Source: Candidatus Syntrophocurvum alkaliphilum (GTDB lineage Bacteria > Bacillota > Syntrophomonadia > Syntrophomonadales > Syntrophomonadaceae). From it: DNA of 64,000 bases. Under the pieces are notes generated by a model. It saw only the letters and a list, made by a program, of their open reading frames with translations. It was not told the DNA's origin and ran no database searches. Where the stretch lies: assembly GCF_009734445.1 (NCBI RefSeq), contig NZ_CP046457.1:1043501-1107500 (forward strand). The letters are read 5' to 3'. Shown here one piece after another: positions 25,711 through 35,870 of this stretch. Each line of letters starts with the position of its first letter. Position 1 is the stretch's first letter. A program made the translations under genes and the position numbers.

Positions 25711-26004
25711 TCAACCTTTATGCAAAACTATTTATAATTATTCATCGTTTGCTTTGCAAATATGTTTTGGTAGTGGAATCAATTCTTAATTCTCAATTCT
25801 TAATTTTTAATTGAGGTTGGGAAACAAAGTTTCCCTTTATTATTGATATCATATAATATATAGAAAAGCTTTACTTTTCATCATTAATTAAGAATTAAAA
25901 ATTTAAAATTCAAAATTGATTCTACTGCGTAGAATAATATTCATACAAGAGCATTTATAATTATTCAATGTTTACTTCGATAATAAGGTTTTTGCAGTAG
26001 AATC
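25711..26004 (-). repeat. Composite A-B-A' repeat, copy 1 (inverted relative to 59284-59574)
   Basis: About 294 bp that is nearly identical, in reverse complement, to 59284-59574. Read on minus it has three parts. Unit A runs GATTCTACTGCAAAAACC to GCAGTAGAATC. The AT-rich B unit has ends like AATTTTGAATTTTAAATTTT and inner hairpins (AAAAGCAAAGCTTTT, GGGAAACTTTGTTTCCC). Unit A' begins GATTCCACTACC and ends at AAAGGTTG without the right terminus seen in copy 2. It fills the carB-pyrK gap within the pyr operon. No ORF is supported. Confidence 0.85.
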
Positions 26005-29000
26005 TTAGTTAATTTTAACATAATCCTGTATAGAATTGATTTTTACTTCAGCTATGTTTTCGCCCTCTTCTATAACCTCTTGCATAACCTTTAACGTGTC
26101 AAGCGAGGTTAAACAAGGCACATTTAACTCAACAGTTGCTCTTCTTATATTAAAACCATCACTAAAAGGTTTTCTACCATGAGTTAATGTGTTTACAACT
26201 AAGTCAACCTCACCTTGTCTAATTAGATCAACTATATTTGGTGAACCTTCTTTAATCTTCTTAACAGTTTCAACTTCTACCCCTTCTTCTGCTAAAGCAT
26301 TAGCAGTTCCTTCAGTTGCTAAAACCCTAAAACCTAGTTTAGTAAACTCTATTAATATTGGTATGGCCTCTAATTTATCTTTATCTGCTATAGTTGCAAC
26401 AATTGTGCCTTTACTTGGTATGTTTGTGCCTGCAGCTAAAAGTCCTTTGTATATAGCGGTTTTTAGCGATCTATCTATTCCCATCACTTCACCTGTTGAC
26501 TTCATTTCAGGTCCTAAACTAATATCAACATTATCTAATTTGTTAAATGAAAACACCGGAACTTTTACTGCATAAAAATCTAATTCAGGTATTATTCCCC
26601 CGTTATATCCTAAATCTTGCAAAGTTTTTCCTAATATAATTTCTGTGGCTAATTTCACCATTGGTACTCCGGTAACCTTACTTATTATAGGAATTGTACG
26701 GCTTGAACGGGGATTAACTTCTAATACGTAAAGCTCATTATCATACTCAACAAACTGGATATTTATAAGTCCTCGTACATCTAATGCAAGGCCAATTTTA
26801 GTAGTATAATCTACAACTTTATTTTTTATCTCTTCACTTAAATCATAAGGTGGATATACTGCCATACTATCACCAGAATGAACTCCAGCTCTTTCAATAT
26901 GCTGCATTATACCTGGTATCAAAACTTCTTTACCATCACAAACCGCATCTACTTCTACCTCTTTACCTAGTAAATATTTATCAACTAAAACAGGGTATTC
27001 TCTATTTATTTTAACTGCATTTTCCATATATTGCTTAAGCTCTTCTTCATTGTATACTATTTCCATAGCTCTTCCACCAAGAACATAGGATGGTCTTACT
27101 AAGACAGGATAATCAATCTTATTGGCAATTTTAACTGCCTCTTCAAAGGATACCGCTGTTTTTCCTGGCGGGCGTGGAATGTCTAGTTCTTCAACTAGAG
27201 CATCAAAACGATCACGATCTTCAGCTCTATCTATGCTATCATTAGTTGTCCCAAGTATTTTAACTCCAGCATTATCTAATGGTTTAGCTAAGTTTATAGC
27301 AGTTTGACCACCAAATTGTACTATAACTCCTTCAGGTTTTTCTTCCTCTATAATATTCATAACATCTTCATAGATAAGTGGTTCAAAGTATAATCTATCT
27401 GAAGTATCAAAATCTGTACTAACTGTTTCAGGATTGTTGTTTACTATAATTGCCTTCATGCCAGCATCTTTAAGTGCCCAGACACAGTGAACTGAACAGT
27501 AATCAAATTCTATGCCTTGCCCAATGCGAATAGGGCCACTTCCTATAACTAAAACCTTTTTAGCATTAGGGTCATGTAAGGCTTCATTTTCTTCTTCATA
27601 ACATGAATAAAAATAAGGTGTCTCTGCATCAAACTCTGCTGCACAAGTATCAACTAATTTATATGTTGGTGTAACTAAATTATCATTTCTCACTTTTCTA
27701 ATTTCATCTTCATTTAAGCCTTTTATTTTTGCTATTTCAAAATCGGAAAAACCTATCTTCTTTGCTTCTTTCAAAATTTTTTCTGTTAGATCTTTTTTGG
27801 CTAAACGATCTGTAAAATCTATAATATTTTTTATCTTTTTTAAGAAGTATTTATCTATTTTAGTAATATCCCATATCTCATCAATGGTAAATCCACGGTT
27901 AAATGCTTCAGCAAGGATAAATATTCTTTCATCATCGGCAAATTTTAAGCGTTCTATAAGCTGTTTATTATTCAATTCAATTAATTCTGGTAAAATTAAC
28001 CCTTTTATCCCTATTTCAAGAGAACGAATCGACTTAAGGAAAGCAGCTTCAAAGCTCCTATCTATAGCCATGACTTCACCAGTAGCCTTCATTTGTGTGC
28101 CTAATTTGCGATCACCAAACACAAATTTATCAAATGGCCAACGCGGTACTTTTAAAACTACATAATCTATTGCAGGTTCAAAACATGCTGTTGTTTTTCC
28201 AGTTATTTCATTAGGTATTTCATCAAGGTTATAGCCGATTGCTATTTTGGTAGTTACTTTAGCTATTGGATAGCCAGTTGCTTTTGAAGCTAAAGCACTA
28301 GAGCGACTTACTCTAGGGTTAACTTCAATAACATAATATTTTTTGCTAAATGGGTCTAAGGCATACTGAACATTACAGCCACCAGCTATTTTTAGATGTC
28401 TAATCATCTTGATTGCAGAAGCCCTTAACATTTGATACTCTTCATCAGTTAAAGTTTGTGCAGGTGCAACCACAATACTATCTCCAGTATGTATACCTAC
28501 TGGATCTATATTTTCCATACTACATATGGTTATACAATTATCGTTATGATCTCGCATAACCTCAAATTCTATTTCCTTAAAACCTGCTATACTTTTTTCT
28601 ACTAATACTTGATTTATGGGACTACTTTTTAATCCACGATAAACAATAGTACGTAATTCTTCTTCGTTATGGGCTGTACCCCCACCTGTACCACCTAATG
28701 TGTATGCTGGTCTTATAATTAATGGGTATCCAATAGAATCAGCAAACATAACTGCCTCATCTACTGAGTTTACAATTTCGCTTTCAACCATCGGCTCATC
28801 TATTTCTTCCATTGTTTGTTTAAATAAATCTCTATCTTCTGCTTTTTTAATAGCTATAAGAGGAGTTCCTAGTAATGGAACACCTGTCTCTTCTAAAATT
28901 CCTTCATCACTTAATGAAAGAGCCATGTTTAGCCCTACCTGTCCCCCTAGTGATGCAATTAAACCATCAGGTTTTTCTTTATCTATAATCTTTTTTACTG

Positions 29001-29217
29001 TTTGTACTGTTATAGGTTCAATATAAACACGTTCTGCTATATCAGCATCAGTCATTATAGTAGCAGGATTACTATTTAATAAAACAACTTCAATTCCTTC
29101 ATCTTTTAATGCTCTACAAGCCTGGGTACCTGCATAATCAAACTCTGCTGCTTGACCTATAATAATAGGTCCTGAACCTATTACCATAACTTTTTTCAAA
29201 TCATTATTTATAGGCAT
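26005..29217 (-). CDS. carB: Carbamoyl-phosphate synthase large subunit
   Basis: Makes carbamoyl phosphate from bicarbonate, ammonia and two ATP. It shows two homologous ATP-grasp halves (each with VIGSGPI and GGQ motifs, GGTGGGTA in the first half, GGRAMEIV in the second), an oligomerisation domain and a C-terminal MGS-like allosteric domain (from about 930, with [11 protein letters not shown]). 1070 residues is full length with no visible lesions. It follows carA by 29 nt. This subunit appears intact, unlike the glutaminase site of CarA. Confidence 0.97.
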   Translation of the reverse strand: MPINNDLKKVMVIGSGPIIIGQAAEFDYAGTQACRALKDEGIEVVLLNSNPATIMTDADIAERVYIEPITVQTVKKIIDKEKPDGLIASLGGQVGLNMALSLSDEGILEETGVPLLGTPLIAIKKAEDRDLFKQTMEEIDEPMVESEIVNSVDEAVMFADSIGYPLIIRPAYTLGGTGGGTAHNEEELRTIVYRGLKSSPINQVLVEKSIAGFKEIEFEVMRDHNDNCITICSMENIDPVGIHTGDSIVVAPAQTLTDEEYQMLRASAIKMIRHLKIAGGCNVQYALDPFSKKYYVIEVNPRVSRSSALASKATGYPIAKVTTKIAIGYNLDEIPNEITGKTTACFEPAIDYVVLKVPRWPFDKFVFGDRKLGTQMKATGEVMAIDRSFEAAFLKSIRSLEIGIKGLILPELIELNNKQLIERLKFADDERIFILAEAFNRGFTIDEIWDITKIDKYFLKKIKNIIDFTDRLAKKDLTEKILKEAKKIGFSDFEIAKIKGLNEDEIRKVRNDNLVTPTYKLVDTCAAEFDAETPYFYSCYEEENEALHDPNAKKVLVIGSGPIRIGQGIEFDYCSVHCVWALKDAGMKAIIVNNNPETVSTDFDTSDRLYFEPLIYEDVMNIIEEEKPEGVIVQFGGQTAINLAKPLDNAGVKILGTTNDSIDRAEDRDRFDALVEELDIPRPPGKTAVSFEEAVKIANKIDYPVLVRPSYVLGGRAMEIVYNEEELKQYMENAVKINREYPVLVDKYLLGKEVEVDAVCDGKEVLIPGIMQHIERAGVHSGDSMAVYPPYDLSEEIKNKVVDYTTKIGLALDVRGLINIQFVEYDNELYVLEVNPRSSRTIPIISKVTGVPMVKLATEIILGKTLQDLGYNGGIIPELDFYAVKVPVFSFNKLDNVDISLGPEMKSTGEVMGIDRSLKTAIYKGLLAAGTNIPSKGTIVATIADKDKLEAIPILIEFTKLGFRVLATEGTANALAEEGVEVETVKKIKEGSPNIVDLIRQGEVDLVVNTLTHGRKPFSDGFNIRRATVELNVPCLTSLDTLKVMQEVIEEGENIAEVKINSIQDYVKIN

Positions 29218-29246
29218 ATAATCTCCTCCGTATCAAATTACAGGAA

Positions 29247-30311
29247 TTAAAGCAACTCAACAAATTTATCATAAAAAAATCCTGTCTCACTATAGCCAGG
29301 AAATCCTTCAGGATCAAATTGTACTGAAAAAACAGGTAAGTTTTTGTGTTTTATTCCTTCAAGACTATTATCATTTAAGCTTCGAAGTGTTATTTCTAAT
29401 TCAGAATGATTAATCGAACTTTCTAAAACAGCATAACCATGATTTTGAGTTGTTATATATACTCTATTATTACTTAAATCTTTTACTGGATGATTAGTAC
29501 CACGATGTCCATAAGCCAATTTAAATGTTTTAGCTCCTAAAGCTAGTGCTAAAACTTGGTGTCCTAGTCCAACACCAAATATAGGGAGCTTTCCTATTAA
29601 GTCTCGTGTTGTTTCAATTACGGATTTAATAGCCTCAGGATCCCCAGGTCCATCTGATATAAAGACTCCTTCTGGTTTTAGTGACATTATGTCTTCTAAT
29701 TCATAAGTTGCAGGTACTGCTATTATCTCAAGCCCTCTCTTAATTAATGATTCTAATGCACCTCTTTTAGTTCCTAGATCAAGTAGTACTATGCGTTTTT
29801 GACCACTACTATATTTCATCACATTTTTTCTGGTTACATAACGCACCAAATCACCAGTTAATTCTTCTGATGCTTTTTTTGCTTGGTTTATAAGCCGCTT
29901 TTTATTATCAATATTGTGAGTTATTATTCCACCCATAATACCTTCACTTCTAATAAATTTGGTTAAAGCTCTTGTATCGACCTCTGTTAATACAGGTATT
30001 TCACTTTCATTTAAAAAGCTTATCAAATCCATTTCCATTTCATAATGACTTGGAAAATCAGTAGCTTCCCTAAGCACCAATCCTTTAACCATTGCCAAGC
30101 GAGATGAAAAGCTTTTTTCGTTAAAACCAACATTACCCACCAAAGGATACGTCATAACTACAATTTGACCAAAATATGAAGGATCTGTAATAATATCCTG
30201 ATAACTTATCATTGCTGTACTAAAAACTACTTCTCCATTAGCCATACTACAATCATTTAGTAGCTTTCCCTCAAATACTCTTCCGTTTTCTAAAACCAAA
30301 TAGCCTTTCAT
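29247..30311 (-). CDS. carA: Carbamoyl-phosphate synthase small subunit with degenerate glutaminase site
   Basis: By length (354) and order of domains it is CarA: an N-terminal CPSase_sm domain (1-130) and a class I GATase domain (about 172-354). The catalytic residues are changed. The nucleophile elbow, normally G-x-C-x-G-H-Q, reads GVGLGHQ, so Gly248 replaces the Cys (E. coli Cys269). The His of the HPE motif is replaced in QFDPEG, so Asp333 stands for His353; Glu335 remains. I checked both codons in the DNA (GGA, GAT). The rest of the fold is kept (GPGDP, NHGYAV, GHRGTNHPVKD). Glutamine hydrolysis is therefore not expected. The subunit may be structural, with CarB using free ammonia, as in ammonia-dependent CPS I. 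It lies in frame in the pyr operon between pyrC and carB. Confidence 0.93.
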   Translation of the reverse strand: MKGYLVLENGRVFEGKLLNDCSMANGEVVFSTAMISYQDIITDPSYFGQIVVMTYPLVGNVGFNEKSFSSRLAMVKGLVLREATDFPSHYEMEMDLISFLNESEIPVLTEVDTRALTKFIRSEGIMGGIITHNIDNKKRLINQAKKASEELTGDLVRYVTRKNVMKYSSGQKRIVLLDLGTKRGALESLIKRGLEIIAVPATYELEDIMSLKPEGVFISDGPGDPEAIKSVIETTRDLIGKLPIFGVGLGHQVLALALGAKTFKLAYGHRGTNHPVKDLSNNRVYITTQNHGYAVLESSINHSELEITLRSLNDNSLEGIKHKNLPVFSVQFDPEGFPGYSETGFFYDKFVELL

Positions 30312-30328
30312 TTGTTATCAAACACTCC

Positions 30329-31615
30329 TCATATAACAACACCATCGTGCGCAACTATTCTTCCATTTACAATAGTCATAATTGGCCAGCCTTTTAGTGT
30401 GCTTCCTTTAAAAGGTGTATTTTTTCCTTTTGAATAAAAATTATTGGTATCAACATCTTTTGTTAATTCTGGATCTATAATAGTTATATCTGCTAAATTA
30501 CCTTCATTTAAAGTACCCTTATCAATACCTAAGATTGATGCTGGCTCTACTGCCATTAGTTCAACCATTTTGGTTATTGTAATTATGTTATTATCAACTA
30601 ATTTATCCATTATTACTGCTATAGCTGTTTCTAATCCTGATATACCAAAATCGGCTAAATCATATTCACAATCCTTACCTTCAAAATGATGTGGTGCGTG
30701 ATCAGTAGCTATACAATCTATTGTGCCATCTTTTATACCTTCTATAAGTGCTTCAATATGTTCTTGTGATCTTAATGGTGGGCTTACTTTAGTATCTGTA
30801 TCATAATCTCCTACTATTTCATCAGATAGTATTAAATGATGTGGTGTAACTTCACAGGTAACATTCAAACCTTCTTCCTTTGCTTGACTAATTAATTCAA
30901 CCGCACCTTTGGTTGAAACATGACAAAAGTGTACTTTAGCTCCAGTCAAACGAGAAAGCATTATATCACGAGCAACAATTACATCCTCTGCCTCAGCTGG
31001 AATCCCTGTTAGCCCATAAATTGTAGAAAAATACCCTTCATGCATTTGCCCTTCTCTTGATAATTGCTTATCTTCACAATGACACATTACAGGTAAATCA
31101 AACATTTTTGAATACTCCAAAGCATTACGCATAATTTTAGAGCTAGCTACTGTGTGGCCATCTTCTGATATAGCAACACATCCTGCAGAAATTAGTTCAG
31201 CTATAGGACTTAGCTCTTTTCCCTCTTGCCCTTTTGTAATACTACCTATTGGAAAAACATTAACTAACCCTGTCTTGTCTGCTCTGTCTTTTATATAAAC
31301 AGCAACTGACCCATTATCTATAGCCGGGTTAGTATTAGGCATGCAACAAACAGTTGTAAAGCCACCTACAGCTGCTGCTTCAGAACCTGATGTTATGTCT
31401 TCTTTGTACTCAAGTCCTGGCTCTCGGAAATGGACATGTAAGTCAATAAAGCCAGGGCATACAATTTTATCAGTAGCATCAATAATTTCTGCTTCATTAT
31501 CATTAATGTTTTTTTGCACTGTAGTTATTTTCCCATCTGTAATTAATACATCCATAACATCATCAATATTATTAATAGGATCTAATACTTTTCCACCCTT
31601 AATTAGCAATTTCAT
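30329..31615 (-). CDS. pyrC: Dihydroorotase
   Basis: Zinc amidohydrolase that cyclises carbamoyl aspartate to dihydroorotate. The metal motif DLHVHFREPG (about 57-66) is present, with later His ligands in VMCHCED and KVHFCHVSTKGA and the Asp in CIATDHAPHH. 428 residues marks the type I bacterial class. The ATG overlaps the end of pyrB by 17 nt. Confidence 0.96.
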   Translation of the reverse strand: MKLLIKGGKVLDPINNIDDVMDVLITDGKITTVQKNINDNEAEIIDATDKIVCPGFIDLHVHFREPGLEYKEDITSGSEAAAVGGFTTVCCMPNTNPAIDNGSVAVYIKDRADKTGLVNVFPIGSITKGQEGKELSPIAELISAGCVAISEDGHTVASSKIMRNALEYSKMFDLPVMCHCEDKQLSREGQMHEGYFSTIYGLTGIPAEAEDVIVARDIMLSRLTGAKVHFCHVSTKGAVELISQAKEEGLNVTCEVTPHHLILSDEIVGDYDTDTKVSPPLRSQEHIEALIEGIKDGTIDCIATDHAPHHFEGKDCEYDLADFGISGLETAIAVIMDKLVDNNIITITKMVELMAVEPASILGIDKGTLNEGNLADITIIDPELTKDVDTNNFYSKGKNTPFKGSTLKGWPIMTIVNGRIVAHDGVVI

Positions 31616-32540
31616 TGCGTGAACCTCCCATCATCAAGAACAATAATGCCATTCTTACTGCTACTCCATTAGTAACTTGTTCATTAATAAGTGCTTGTGT
31701 GCTATCTGCAATACGACTAGAAATTTCAATCCCTCTATTCATTGGTCCAGGATGTAATACTAATACATCTTCCTTAGCTCTAGATAGCTTGTCTTCATTT
31801 ATTATATAGAGACTTGCATACTCATCTAATGTGGGAAACAAAGCCTGTTGTTGTCTTTCTTTTTGAAGTCTTAATATATTTACTACATCAACACCTTCTA
31901 ATGCTTCATCAAGACTATAATATGGTTTAACACCTAGTTTTTCTACTTCTTTAGGCATTAATGTTGATGGAGCAACTACTCTAATTTCACAACCAAATTT
32001 ACTTAATCCATATATATTAGACCTAGCTACTCTGCTATGAAGTATATCCCCAATAATAGCAACCTTAAGTCCTTCTAAAGTACCTTTTTTCTCTTTTATC
32101 GTATACATATCTAATAAAGCTTGGGTAGGATGCTCATTAGCACCATCACCTGCATTTATTATTCTTATATTTGTGTTTTTACTTACATAATGAGGGGTTC
32201 CGCTCATAGCATGTCGCATAACCATTAAATCAAAACCCATTACCTCTAAAGTTTTTATTGTATCTCTTAAGCTTTCTCCTTTTTGTACACTACTACTAGA
32301 AACTCCAAGATTAACAGTATCAGCACTTAAATATTTCCCAGCAATCTCAAATGATGTTCTAGTTCTAGTACTATTCTCATAAAAAACTGTTATTAAGGCT
32401 TTACCCCTTAGTGTAGGTACTTTCTTAATATCTCTTTTAATAATATCTTTCATTGGAACAGCAGTATCAATAATAGATTCAATTTCTTCTTTGCTTAATT
32501 CTCTTAATCCTAATAAGTCTTTTCTTTGTTCTAATTTCAC
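31599..32540 (-). CDS. pyrB: Aspartate carbamoyltransferase catalytic chain
   Basis: Transfers the carbamoyl group to aspartate. The phosphate-binding motif FYENSTRTRTSFE, the HPTQALLDMYT motif and HPGPMNRG are all present. I place the start at GTG 32540 (GTG-AAA-TTA-GAA), with AAGGAGG about 9 nt upstream, giving 313 residues. The open frame extends further upstream, but that part runs through the PyrR attenuator hairpin and does not resemble ATCase. No pyrI regulatory gene is present. Confidence 0.96.
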   Translation of the reverse strand: MKLEQRKDLLGLRELSKEEIESIIDTAVPMKDIIKRDIKKVPTLRGKALITVFYENSTRTRTSFEIAGKYLSADTVNLGVSSSSVQKGESLRDTIKTLEVMGFDLMVMRHAMSGTPHYVSKNTNIRIINAGDGANEHPTQALLDMYTIKEKKGTLEGLKVAIIGDILHSRVARSNIYGLSKFGCEIRVVAPSTLMPKEVEKLGVKPYYSLDEALEGVDVVNILRLQKERQQQALFPTLDEYASLYIINEDKLSRAKEDVLVLHPGPMNRGIEISSRIADSTQALINEQVTNGVAVRMALLFLMMGGSRNEIAN

Positions 32541-32578
32541 ACTTATAAGCCTCCTTAATATTTTTAGGCTATAAAAAA

Positions 32579-32652
32579 AGCCTTCCTTGTCCATGCCAGC
32601 AAGGAAGGCTTTATGCCTCTTTAAGGTCTTACCCCTTGCTGCCTCTCTGGAC
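32579..32652 (-). promoter_or_regulatory. PyrR-responsive attenuator between pyrR and pyrB
   Basis: On minus, the PyrR-binding-loop-like sequence GTCCAGAGAGGCAGCAAGG (32652-32634) precedes a terminator stem AGCCTTCCTTG/CAAGGAAGGCT (32610-32579) and a T-run. This matches the arrangement of Bacillus pyr attenuators: UMP-bound PyrR stabilises the anti-antiterminator and transcription stops. Confidence 0.85.
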
Positions 32653-32668
32653 AAATTTAAAGGGTATT

Positions 32669-33232
<564 letters not shown>

Positions 33233-33244
33233 CTAAAACAAAAA

Positions 33245-33325
33245 GCCTGCCATTCGTTTGACCGAAGGCAGGCATAGATATCCCACTATCCTTGCTAGCC
33301 TCACGGGGCCAACTTAAAGGTTCCT
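33245..33325 (-). promoter_or_regulatory. PyrR-responsive attenuator in the pyrR leader
   Basis: On minus, CCCCGTGAGGCTAGCAAGG (PyrR-binding-loop type) followed by terminator stem GCCTGCC/GGCAGGC (33273-33245) and TTTTTG. Partner to the attenuator at 32579-32652. Confidence 0.85.
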
Positions 33326-33330
33326 AAATG

Positions 33331-33359
33331 ATTTTATACAAACCTAAATTATATGTCAA
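33331..33359 (-). promoter_or_regulatory. Sigma-A promoter of the pyr operon
   Basis: Perfect -35 TTGACA (33359-33354), 17-nt spacer, -10 TAAAAT (33336-33331). It starts directly after the stop of the pseudouridine synthase gene, and the predicted start near 33324 places both PyrR elements in the transcript. Confidence 0.75.
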
Positions 33360-34271
33360 TCATTTATTAACTAAACTTTCAAGTATACATTTCAAATCAT
33401 CAGGTAGTTCACTTTTAAATTCAACATACTTATCAGTACTAGGATGATTAAAGCCTAATAGATGAGCATGTAATGCTTGTGATTCTAAGCCAAATGGGTT
33501 TTTTCCAGAACTATATAAAGGATCTCCAACTACAGGGTGTTTAATATAAGAAAAATGAACTCTTATTTGATGAGTTCTGCCAGTTAGTAGCTTAACTTTA
33601 AGTAATGTATAATCCTTATATCTATTCAACACTTCATAATTACTTAATGCTTCTTTACCTTCACCTATAACCGCCATTTTTTTACGATCTTTTTTACTTC
33701 TTCCAATTGGTGCATCAATTGTTCCTAGGTTTTCTTTTATAATTCCATGAACTAGTGCAATATATTCTCTATTAATAGTATGATTTTTTATTTGTAAAGC
33801 AATATTTCTATGAGCTGTATCATGTTTAGCTACTACCATTACTCCTGAAGTATCTTTATCTAGTCTATGTACTATACCTGGCCTAATTTCACCATTAATA
33901 CCAGATAAATCTTTTATATGATACAACAAAGCATTTACCAAGGTATTATCCCAGTTACCATGAGCAGGATGTACAACCATATTTTTAGGTTTATTTATTA
34001 CCACAATATCTGAATCTTGATATATTATATCAAGTGGAATATTTTGAGGTATTATATCAACCTCACGTGGTTCTTCTAGCTCAACTATTATCTCATCACC
34101 TATGTTTACTTTATAACTTGCTTTTTTACTCTCTCCATTTACTTTAACCTTTTTTTCATCAATAATGTTTTTTATCATAGTACGAGAAATATCATCAATC
34201 TGTTCAGAAATAAAAAAATCAAGTCTTTCTCCATCCATATTATCTTCAACCAATAAAGTTATTAATTCCAT
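33360..34271 (-). CDS. RluD-family pseudouridine synthase
   Basis: Modifies uridines in 23S rRNA. The N-terminal S4 RNA-binding domain (about 14-75) precedes the catalytic domain with HRLDKDTSGVMVVAKH holding the catalytic Asp, and RTHQIRVHFSYI near the C-terminus. 303 residues is usual (YlyB-like in Bacillus). It overlaps lspA by 10 nt, an association conserved across Firmicutes, where the pyr operon follows directly. Confidence 0.93.
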   Translation of the reverse strand: MELITLLVEDNMDGERLDFFISEQIDDISRTMIKNIIDEKKVKVNGESKKASYKVNIGDEIIVELEEPREVDIIPQNIPLDIIYQDSDIVVINKPKNMVVHPAHGNWDNTLVNALLYHIKDLSGINGEIRPGIVHRLDKDTSGVMVVAKHDTAHRNIALQIKNHTINREYIALVHGIIKENLGTIDAPIGRSKKDRKKMAVIGEGKEALSNYEVLNRYKDYTLLKVKLLTGRTHQIRVHFSYIKHPVVGDPLYSSGKNPFGLESQALHAHLLGFNHPSTDKYVEFKSELPDDLKCILESLVNK

Positions 34272-34708
34272 TCCTCTTCACTTCTTTCAACAAACAGATA
34301 AATAATTAAAACAATACCACCAACTACTATGGCAATATCAGCTATATTAAAAATTGGCCACCATCCCAAATCAATAAAATCTACAACAGAATCAAACCTG
34401 ATTCTATCAATAAAGTTCCCTATTGAGCCTCCAACTATAAGTCCCATAGCAATTACAGCATAAAATGGCGTTGAGTATTTTAAATAATAAAAAGTTAGTG
34501 CACTAATTACTATAATTGCAGATATATAAAAGACCCATGATTTACCAGCTAGCATGCCAAATGCTGCTCCTGGATTATGTATATAGGTAAAATTTATAAT
34601 TCCACTTATTACTGGAATACTTTGTCCTAGGCTCATATTTGTGATAATTAAATATTTGGAAACTTGATCAAAAATAAGAATTATTGCCACAGTTAACCAA
34701 AATCTCAA
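34262..34708 (-). CDS. lspA: Lipoprotein signal peptidase (signal peptidase II)
   Basis: Membrane aspartyl protease that cuts the signal peptide of prolipoproteins. Four hydrophobic segments, the HNPGAAFGML motif (44-53), and the catalytic aspartates in VVDF (Asp110) and NIAD (Asp124). 148 residues is typical. The TTG start follows GGAGG. It heads the lspA-rluD pair. Confidence 0.95.
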   Translation of the reverse strand: MRFWLTVAIILIFDQVSKYLIITNMSLGQSIPVISGIINFTYIHNPGAAFGMLAGKSWVFYISAIIVISALTFYYLKYSTPFYAVIAMGLIVGGSIGNFIDRIRFDSVVDFIDLGWWPIFNIADIAIVVGGIVLIIYLFVERSEEEWN

Positions 34709-34794
34709 TATAATAGTACCTCCACATAATCATTTTAGACTAAGCATATATTACCACTAACCTCATAAACTAGCAAAACAATAATTTATAAAAA

Positions 34795-34823
34795 AATCAA
34801 GAAACATATCATGTTTCTTGATT
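34795..34823 (-). terminator. Terminator after the ferredoxin gene
   Basis: Stem AATCAAGAAACAT/ATGTTTCTTGATT with TTTTTTT on minus. It ends the hcp-CGGC-ferredoxin region. Confidence 0.8.
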
Positions 34824-34925
34824 TATATTAATCTATTTATATTGGTTATACTAAAACAAACTTGCTAATCTTAATCTAATATTATTGTTCTATATAATGA
34901 TTTTATAGACTTATTTATGCATCAA

Positions 34926-35309
34926 TTAACCATGTATTAACCTTGGTAAACATCTTGTACAACACCACATTGATTCACCTTTGTGCTTTATAGGCAGAAG
35001 ATATTTATTATCTTCTGTGTTACTACAAAAATTACACTTTTGAGGTATATAAGTTGTATTAGACTGCCTCAAGTTTTTTTCTACCTCTAACTCAGAAAAT
35101 TCTTCCGCTACTCTTTCCTCTAAAGTAAGTGCACCAGTAGGACAAACACCTATACAGAACCCTGCCCCATCACATAGTTCCTCTCGAATTATTTTAGCCT
35201 TTCCATCTATTAATGTTAGTGCACCTTCTGCACATGGACTAATGCAAGCCCCACAGCCATCACACAATTCTTCATCAATTTTAACAATAGTTCTTTTTAC
35301 TAACACCAT
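34926..35309 (-). CDS. Two-cluster ferredoxin-like protein with C-terminal cysteine motif
   Basis: 127 residues. The first cluster motif CDGCGACISPC gives Cys16, 19, 22 and 26 for a [4Fe-4S] site. The second motif CDGAGFCIGVCP has Ala49 in place of the second Cys, leaving Cys46, 52 and 56. A C-terminal stretch adds Cys92, 95, 116, 117 and 120, resembling a zinc ribbon or a further metal site. It probably acts in electron transfer. It is 12 nt after the CGGC gene and in line with hcp, suggesting electron supply in a nitrosative- or oxidative-stress pathway (inference). Confidence 0.8.
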   Translation of the reverse strand: MVLVKRTIVKIDEELCDGCGACISPCAEGALTLIDGKAKIIREELCDGAGFCIGVCPTGALTLEERVAEEFSELEVEKNLRQSNTTYIPQKCNFCSNTEDNKYLLPIKHKGESMWCCTRCLPRLIHG

Positions 35310-35321
35310 AATAACTCCCCT

Positions 35322-35837
35322 CTAATGATGAGTTCCTTTAATAATGCGTATTTCTTTACTTTTTAGCATTTCATTTATCTCGTCAATATGTGGACATTTT
35401 GGATAGTTTCCATCTAGGAGCATACAAGATGATAAGTGAATTGCATCTAACCCAAACTTTTTAAGACTATTTACAAGTCTTGATATTCTTCGTCCCGGAC
35501 ATCCTCCACAGGTGATAAAACCGATTATCTCTACATCATTTTCATACTCTTTAAAAGCTTGCTCACGCATATTAAAGGCTTTAAAACATGCTGTACCGGG
35601 ACAAACTTCTGATACAGTTTCACAACGAACAACTGCAATCCTAGTTTTGTTTTCTTTATTCTCAACAGATTTTTCAGCAAATTTAAGATAATTTTCTCTA
35701 CTCTTTGTAACATCCTCAGCAGTAATATTATTTTTACCCTCAGAATACGCTGCATTTTCTACTGCTTTTTTTGCTATACCCCTAAACATTGCTGGAACTT
35801 TTTTCAATTCTTTTAATGCATCCTCTTCCCAGTACAT
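35322..35837 (-). CDS. PCP_red plus CGGC-domain protein
   Basis: 171 residues, two modules. The N-terminal 45 residues match the PCP_red domain (MYWEEDALKELKKVPAMFRG, then ENAA...ITAEDV), which is found in nitrogenase-like and protochlorophyllide reductases and in stand-alone proteins. The rest is a CGGC domain with the name motif at Cys110-Cys113 and extra cysteines at 72, 79, 84, 138 and 148. A metal- or redox-binding role is likely, but the biochemical function is unknown. The ATG follows AGGAGGGGG. Placed between hcp and a ferredoxin. Confidence 0.8.
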   Translation of the reverse strand: MYWEEDALKELKKVPAMFRGIAKKAVENAAYSEGKNNITAEDVTKSRENYLKFAEKSVENKENKTRIAVVRCETVSEVCPGTACFKAFNMREQAFKEYENDVEIIGFITCGGCPGRRISRLVNSLKKFGLDAIHLSSCMLLDGNYPKCPHIDEINEMLKSKEIRIIKGTHH

Positions 35838-35870
35838 TTTTCCCCCTCCTATTTGGTGTTATGAAACTAA

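Noticed and set aside
25711..26004. CRISPR array or tRNA cluster in the repeat-rich gaps
   Set aside because: Repeats are inverted or dispersed, not evenly spaced direct repeats, and no cloverleaf could be drawn.
32541..32654. Longer N-terminus for pyrB
   Set aside because: The extra 38 codons run through the PyrR attenuator hairpin and do not resemble ATCase; GTG 32540 has a proper ribosome-binding site.
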